Assembly: GCA_013287375.1 (NCBI GenBank)
Contig: JABDDX010000001.1
Coordinates: 26,684-90,683, forward strand
DNA from: Bacteroidota bacterium
GTDB taxonomy: Bacteria; Bacteroidota; Bacteroidia; Sphingobacteriales; Sphingobacteriaceae
DNA: 64,000 bases
Direction of reading: 5' to 3'
Part shown: positions 59,450 through 64,000 of the stretch, in pieces
Layout: the number at the start of each line of letters is the position of its first letter
How positions within the stretch are numbered: position 1 is the first letter of the stretch
Made by a program: the position numbers and the translations under genes
Notes under the pieces: model-generated
What the model was told of the DNA's origin: nothing
What the model saw: only the letters and a program-made list of their open reading frames with translations
The model's database searches: none

Positions 59450-60415
59450 TTGGGAGCAGTAATTGAAAATAATACAATAAACGGCAAGCCTAACCAGGAC
59501 GTGTTTTCGGCAGCGCTGTTGGAACTGGCTGAGAAAGATAGGAACATAGTGGTAGTCACGAGTGATTCACGAGGTTCGGGCAAGCTGGTAGCTTACGGAC
59601 AGAAATTGCCCGAACAAATAGTTGAAATTGGTATTGCGGAACAAAATCTGGTTGGTGTAGCAGCGGGTTTGGCATCTGCCGGAAAAAAAACATTCGCGGT
59701 ATCTCCGGCTTGCTTTTTAACAGCAAGGGCCCTGGAGCAGATCAAAAATGATGTATGCTATTCTGATAACCCGGTACGCCTGATCGGCATTAGCGCGGGA
59801 GTAAGTTACGGTGCATTGGGTTCAACACACCATAGTCTGCATGATTTTGCCGTACTGCGTGCCATTAACAACATTACCATAGTAGCACCGGCCGATAATT
59901 TTGAAACTACCGAAGCCGTAAAACTTGCCGTAAAGCTTGATAAACCTTTATACCTGCGTTTTGGTAAAAAAGCCATGCCTTTGTTGACCGATGATGAGCA
60001 TAACGGCTTTGAATTTGGCAAAGGAAGGGTAATCAAAAATGGAAATGATATAACTATTATAGCAACCGGTGAAACCGTTTACCCGGCTTTACAGGGTGCC
60101 GAAAAACTGGCACAACAAGGCATCAACGCAACGGTGGTTAGCATGCATACCATTAAACCATTAGATGCAGAATTAATATTGCAATTAGCGAAAGATACAG
60201 GCGCAATTTTAACGGTTGAAGAACATAGTGTAAACGGTGGTTTAGGCGAAGCCTGCGCATCGCTGCTATTGCAAAATAATTACAATAAGCCATTTAAAAT
60301 AATGGGTATACCCGATGAGTACACGGTTACCGGCTCACAAACAGAAATATTTGATCATTACGGCTTATCCGCGGATGGGATCGCTCAGGCCGTTTTAAAC
60401 TTATTGCAAACCTGA
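59450..60415 (+). CDS. Transketolase, C-terminal (pyrimidine-binding) subunit
   Basis: A 321-aa partner with RVGEQ-equivalent VEIGIAEQNLVGVAAGLASAGKKTF (catalytic Glu for TPP), YGALGSTHHSLHDFAVLRAI, and the C-terminal domain VVSMHTIKPLDAELILQLAKDTGAILTVEEHSVNGGLGEA. The start is a TTG at 59450; ATT two codons earlier is the only other option in frame before the stop region. Forms a heteromeric enzyme with the upstream product. Confidence 0.92.
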   Translation: MGAVIENNTINGKPNQDVFSAALLELAEKDRNIVVVTSDSRGSGKLVAYGQKLPEQIVEIGIAEQNLVGVAAGLASAGKKTFAVSPACFLTARALEQIKNDVCYSDNPVRLIGISAGVSYGALGSTHHSLHDFAVLRAINNITIVAPADNFETTEAVKLAVKLDKPLYLRFGKKAMPLLTDDEHNGFEFGKGRVIKNGNDITIIATGETVYPALQGAEKLAQQGINATVVSMHTIKPLDAELILQLAKDTGAILTVEEHSVNGGLGEACASLLLQNNYNKPFKIMGIPDEYTVTGSQTEIFDHYGLSADGIAQAVLNLLQT

Positions 60416-60445
60416 TGTAACCCGTAAGCCTCCAATTAAAACCTA

Positions 60446-61378
60446 ATGATGAAGTACTTTAAAATATTACTGTTGGTGATGCTTGCTTTTGCGTCCTGCC
60501 AAAACCGGTCGGATTCAAAGCAAAAAAAGATAGCCATTATCGTGTCTACATTAAACAATCCCTGGTTTGTTTTTTTGGCGCAAACGGCAGCTGCACGGGC
60601 TAAAACATTAGGTTATGAGTCTAAAATATTCGACTCGCAAAATAATACCGCTTTAGAGACCGACCATTTTGAGAACGCTATCGCGGATGGCTACAACGCT
60701 ATTTTATTCAATCCGACTGATGCCAACGGATCGGTAGTGAACGTCCAAAAAGCAAAAAAAGCAGGTGTTCCGGTTTTCTGTATGGATAGGGAAGTTAATT
60801 CGCCGGATGCTACTTCGCAGATTTTTTCCGACAGCTATTCCGGCTGTGTATCGCTGGCTAAAGATTTTGTACAAACCCTCAATAAAAAAGGCAACTATGT
60901 AGAGTTGCTAGGCCTCGTTGCCGATAATAATACCTGGGCACGCTCCAAAGGTTTTCATAGTCTGGTTGATTATTATCCCGGTCTGAAAATGGTAGCTCAG
61001 CAAAGCGCCGACTTCGATCGAAATAAAGGCCTTGAAGTAATGGAATCAATATTACAGGCACATCCCAATATCGATGCCGTTTTTGCAGGTAATGATGCCA
61101 TGGCTATGGGGGCTTACCAGGCTTTGGTTGCCGCAGGCAAAGCCGATCATGTTAAGGTGTTTGGTTTTGATGGTGCTGAAGATGCGATACAAGCAATAAA
61201 AGATAAAAAGGTATCGGCTACGGCCATGCAGTTCCCCAAAGTTATAGCGCAAACCGCGGCCGACGATGCCGATGCTTACTTTAAAGGTAAGCGTGATTTC
61301 CCTAAAAAATTACCCGTAGCGGTCGAATTAGTTACTTATGATAATGTTAACGATTATATAGCCTACGGAAAAAAATAG
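60446..61378 (+). CDS. Ribose-type sugar-binding lipoprotein of an ABC importer
   Basis: A 310-aa periplasmic-binding protein (RbsB/LacI-like fold, PF13407) with lipobox AFASC (Cys ~19). KIAIIVSTLNNPWFVFLAQTAAARAKTLGY, AILFNPTDANGSVVNVQKAKKAGVPVFCMDREVN and AVFAGNDAMAMGAYQAL are standard. A lipid anchor on this protein is usual in Bacteroidota. It supplies the sugar to the RbsA/RbsC pair encoded downstream. Confidence 0.92.
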   Translation: MMKYFKILLLVMLAFASCQNRSDSKQKKIAIIVSTLNNPWFVFLAQTAAARAKTLGYESKIFDSQNNTALETDHFENAIADGYNAILFNPTDANGSVVNVQKAKKAGVPVFCMDREVNSPDATSQIFSDSYSGCVSLAKDFVQTLNKKGNYVELLGLVADNNTWARSKGFHSLVDYYPGLKMVAQQSADFDRNKGLEVMESILQAHPNIDAVFAGNDAMAMGAYQALVAAGKADHVKVFGFDGAEDAIQAIKDKKVSATAMQFPKVIAQTAADDADAYFKGKRDFPKKLPVAVELVTYDNVNDYIAYGKK

Positions 61379-61380
61379 CC

Positions 61381-62004
61381 ATGATGAAAAAAGCGGTAAA
61401 ATACATATTGGCTATCATTTTGGTATTATTCATAGCCTCAAACTCCATCTATCTTAAAAAACTAAGTGATGTTAAGGCATCTGCGGCAAAGCAATTTGAT
61501 GCCGCGAAATATGCGCGCAATTACTTAAATACACAACTAATACCGGCAGCGGATAAAGCGCCACAGGCCGATGATTTATTAGTTCTCTTAAAAAGCAGTC
61601 CTGATACCGCGTTCAAAACTTATTCGCATGGGTTGGATATTGGTAACATCCGTTTTTTTATGGTACAGGGGCAAGGCACGGTTACAGCTGTAGATGAAAA
61701 TGATATATACATCGTAACTAAGAATAAGCAAGCTCTTAAAATTGCCATAGAGTATGTTTTTGGCAATGCTTTGCGTGACGCGCCGGGACTGATCAATATA
61801 AATGATTTTACCAATACCATGGACCTTAATAACATCGCTGCCGAAGTAGATAAGATAGTTAGGGCCGAAGTATTGCCACCCATAAAAAGCAAGATAAAAA
61901 CAGGCGATAAACTAACTTTCGCAGGCGCTTTCGAACTAAATCAGGAACATATTAACCTGGATAAAATTGAGGTTATCCCGGTTGTGCTAAAGATTGATAA
62001 ATAG
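61381..62004 (+). CDS. DUF2291 family membrane-anchored protein
   Basis: A 207-aa protein with an N-terminal membrane anchor (AVKYILAIILVLFIASNSIYL) and a periplasmic DUF2291 domain (AAKQFDAAKYARNYL, DENDIYIVTKNKQALKIAIEYVFGNALRDAPGLININDFTNTMDLNNIAAEVDKIV). The family is found in ribose-type ABC operons, as here (2 bp after the binding protein, 1 bp before the ATPase). Role not established, perhaps a transporter accessory. Confidence 0.9.
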   Translation: MMKKAVKYILAIILVLFIASNSIYLKKLSDVKASAAKQFDAAKYARNYLNTQLIPAADKAPQADDLLVLLKSSPDTAFKTYSHGLDIGNIRFFMVQGQGTVTAVDENDIYIVTKNKQALKIAIEYVFGNALRDAPGLININDFTNTMDLNNIAAEVDKIVRAEVLPPIKSKIKTGDKLTFAGAFELNQEHINLDKIEVIPVVLKIDK

Positions 62005-62005
62005 G

Positions 62006-63511
62006 ATGTTAGCGGCGCACCATATCAGCAAAAAATTCTCAGGCGTTACCGCGCTTGATGATATTAACCTGGAGTTACCTGCCGGAAAAGTAACCGCTAT
62101 TGTTGGCGAGAATGGCGCGGGCAAATCTACACTGATGAAAATTCTATCGGGCGTGTATGATGATTACGAAGGCGATGTGATCTATAAAGGCAACAAGGTC
62201 CGGTTTAAAAATCCGCGTGAAGCGCAAAATGTCGGTATTGCCATCATCCACCAGGAATTGAATCTTATACCTTATTTAAGTATAACCGAAAATTTGTTTT
62301 TAGGCCGGGAATTAAAAAGCCCCATTGGGTTTTTAGATAAAAAGGCTATGCGCTTAAAAGCGGAAGTGTTGCTTCAAAAATTAAAGTTATCTGTGCCTGC
62401 CGATACTATTATTGCTGACTTAAAAGTTGGCCAGCAACAGGTTGTTGAGATAGCTAAGGCCTTGCTTTATGATGCCGAGGTTATTATTATGGATGAGCCT
62501 ACATCCGCCATCAGCGAAAGCGAAGTGGAAATATTGTATGGCATAATTACCGATCTGCGTAAAGAAAATAAAGCAGTAGTTTACATATCGCACAAGCTAA
62601 ATGAGCTATTTAAAATAGCCGACAATTATATTGTACTACGCGATGGCAGGACAATTGAAAGCGGTGAGATGAAAGGCATGACCCATGACGATATCATCCA
62701 CAAAATGGTAGGCCGGGATATCGACATTATCCGTAATACTAATATTGCTAAAGAAAAAAATGTATTGCTTAAAGTAGATAATCTCTGCCTGGGCAAAGCC
62801 GGAAATACTCAAAAGAACATCCTTAACAACATTTGCTTCGAACTGTACAAAGGCGAGATATTAGGCATATTCGGACTTATGGGAGCCGGACGAACAGAAT
62901 TGATGGAAGTACTCCTTGGTTTACATCCTGATTTGACTAAAGCGACAATCACACTTGATAAAAACATCGTAAGGTTTACATCTGCAAAGGATGCTATTCA
63001 GGCAGGCATGGCGTTGGTTCCTGAAGACCGGAAAAAAGACGGTTTAATTTTAGGCCTCGATATCAAAACCAACATCAGCCTCAGTTCAATAGATCAGCAT
63101 GCATCTACAGGTCTGATCGATCGCGGAGCCGAACTTACAAAAGCGCATCATTATATCAAGGCGCTGAGAATTAAAACTACCTCCGAAAAGCAAACTGTTA
63201 AAAACCTGAGTGGCGGCAATCAACAAAAGGTGGTTATAGCTAAATGCCTCGCTACTAAACCTAAAGTTTTAATGTTGGATGAACCTACCCGCGGCATAGA
63301 TATTAATGCTAAAAACGAGATCTATAAACTCATAAGTGAACTGGCGGCATCCGGCCTGGGTATTATTATGGTGTCATCAGAACTACCCGAAATACTGGCT
63401 ATATCCGATAGGATCTTGGTAATAGCCGAAGGATGTATGACCGGAGAGTTTGAAGCCGCGAATGCTACCGAAGATAATTTATTAAAAGCAGCCATACCAA
63501 AAACCATCTAA
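62006..63511 (+). CDS. Sugar ABC transporter ATP-binding protein (RbsA type)
   Basis: A 501-aa tandem ATPase; start at ATG 62006, one base after the DUF2291 stop. First NBD: Walker A GENGAGKST, Q-loop QELNLIPYLS, DLKVGQQQVVEIAKALL, Walker B VIIMDEPTSAI. Second NBD: degenerate Walker A GLMGAGRTE, LSGGNQQKVVIAKCL, VLMLDEPTRGIDI. Normal RbsA/MglA layout, with only the first site expected to be fully catalytic. Couples ATP hydrolysis to sugar uptake. Confidence 0.93.
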   Translation: MLAAHHISKKFSGVTALDDINLELPAGKVTAIVGENGAGKSTLMKILSGVYDDYEGDVIYKGNKVRFKNPREAQNVGIAIIHQELNLIPYLSITENLFLGRELKSPIGFLDKKAMRLKAEVLLQKLKLSVPADTIIADLKVGQQQVVEIAKALLYDAEVIIMDEPTSAISESEVEILYGIITDLRKENKAVVYISHKLNELFKIADNYIVLRDGRTIESGEMKGMTHDDIIHKMVGRDIDIIRNTNIAKEKNVLLKVDNLCLGKAGNTQKNILNNICFELYKGEILGIFGLMGAGRTELMEVLLGLHPDLTKATITLDKNIVRFTSAKDAIQAGMALVPEDRKKDGLILGLDIKTNISLSSIDQHASTGLIDRGAELTKAHHYIKALRIKTTSEKQTVKNLSGGNQQKVVIAKCLATKPKVLMLDEPTRGIDINAKNEIYKLISELAASGLGIIMVSSELPEILAISDRILVIAEGCMTGEFEAANATEDNLLKAAIPKTI

Positions 63512-63521
63512 AAAACTGGAT

Positions 63522-64000
63522 ATGATACTATCACAATACCGTTCGCATTTGGTTAAATTTCAGTCGCTCATTGCGCTGGTGCTGCTCTGCATAGGCATAG
63601 GTTTGCTGTCGGATAAGTTTTTTACTGTTGATAACGGTTGGAACGTTATGCGCCAGATCTCCGTTAATATTTGTATTTCTGTTGGGATGACGCTGGTTGT
63701 GTTAACGGGCGGGATAGATTTGTCTGTCGGTTCAGTTTTGGCAATAGGTGGCGCTATTGCCGCTGGCTTGCTCAAGTTTGGTATCGAGATTCCATCCGGT
63801 AATTTATATATCGGTTTCACACTTTTAGGCTCTATACTTGGCGGACTCGCTATTGGCTCACTATTGGGTTTATTTAACGGTTGGACGATCACAAAATTTA
63901 AAGTACCGCCCTTTGTGGCTACGCTGGCTATGCTCACCATCGCCCGTGGATTCACCATGCTGTATACCAAAGGTTTCCCAATATCAAACCTGGGCGATAG
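63522..64000 (+). CDS. Sugar ABC transporter permease (RbsC type), 3' truncated by the window
   Basis: Open from the ATG at 63522 (MILSQYRSHLVKFQSL) to the window end, 159 codons seen of the usual ~320. VGMTLVVLTGGIDLSVGSVLAIGGAIAAGLL and FNGWTITKFKVPPFVATLAMLTIARGFTMLYTKGFPI are the diagnostic RbsC/BPD_transp_2 motifs. Starts 10 bp after the ATPase stop. What follows (a kinase or aldolase would be informative) lies outside the window. Confidence 0.9.
   Translation, partial: MILSQYRSHLVKFQSLIALVLLCIGIGLLSDKFFTVDNGWNVMRQISVNICISVGMTLVVLTGGIDLSVGSVLAIGGAIAAGLLKFGIEIPSGNLYIGFTLLGSILGGLAIGSLLGLFNGWTITKFKVPPFVATLAMLTIARGFTMLYTKGFPISNLGD

Noticed and set aside
57196-60415. Assignment as the D-apiose pathway
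   Set aside because: The isomerase is FucI/AraA-like and no apulose kinase is visible; kept only as an alternative.
1-64000. CRISPR arrays, tRNA or rRNA genes, transposases, prophage
   Set aside because: No regularly spaced direct repeats, cloverleaf-like sequences, rRNA stretches, or transposase/integrase motifs were found by eye; a computed tRNA scan would settle the point for tRNAs.

Overview
The window looks like the chromosome of a free-living Bacteroidota of the Sphingobacteriaceae, most likely Mucilaginibacter or a close relative. The evidence is two SusC/SusD pairs, GH92, a GbsR operon, DUF2911 and DUF4202 genes, promoters with the Bacteroidota -7 box (TAnnTTTG), many perfect intergenic hairpins and REP-like repeats, and about 40% GC. 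It is a patchwork of accessory metabolic loci. No tRNA, rRNA, CRISPR array or transposase was seen.

Layout. 1-6.5 kb: tail of an M28 peptidase, an SDR with an AraC regulator, a DHA2 drug exporter behind two TetR-type operators, and a GH92 mannosidase. 6.5-12.9 kb (minus strand): operon 1 = Cys-rich leader peptide, SusC, SusD, two tiny membrane proteins, and a di-iron fatty-acid-hydroxylase/sterol-desaturase-type enzyme. 13-27 kb: a polysaccharide deacetylase, DoxX, an OFA-type MFS transporter, a GNAT acetyltransferase, an FAD dehydrogenase, DUF2911, a thioredoxin-like protein, a hybrid histidine kinase, and a GbsR-controlled operon (DCC protein, TIGR01777 epimerase, membrane protein, MBOAT). 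27-29.6 kb: a cluster of three promoters sharing one operator type, driving a second Cys-rich leader peptide with a secreted permuted-papain-like protein, a probable small RNA, and a third Cys-rich leader peptide. 29.5-40.3 kb: operon 2 = leader peptide, SusC, SusD, paralogous hydroxylase, two arylsulfatases and a formylglycine-generating lipoprotein. 40.3-55.9 kb: nitrate/nitrite assimilation (SUMT, NirB, NirD, NarK-type transporter, fused nitrate reductase, SiR-like/rubredoxin protein, outer-membrane protein, DUF4202), followed by a ClC channel gene and bounded by two FNR-like regulators with cluster-ligand cysteines. 56-64 kb: a TauE/SafE exporter and an operon of a FucI/AraA-like isomerase, a split transketolase and a ribose-type ABC importer that runs off the window.

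Main point. Operons 1 and 2 are paralogous and point away from each other. Both are preceded by (i) a TCTAY-N7-RTAGA dyad 16-17 nt upstream of the -7 box, (ii) a 24-30 codon ORF ending in a run of Cys codons (MCCACCCC, NCCTCCC), and (iii) a nearly identical ~105-nt structured RNA directly before susC. The same dyad and a mini leader (MITSPKKCYCCL) precede the gene at 27330, and a 36-bp perfect version drives a ~105-nt RNA ending in a terminator. Since operon 2 carries sulfatases and their maturase, I infer an organosulfur-scavenging regulon controlled by a cysteine/sulfur-responsive repressor plus Cys-codon attenuation. The hydroxylase shared by both operons may act on an organosulfur lipid or sulfonate; that substrate is a guess.
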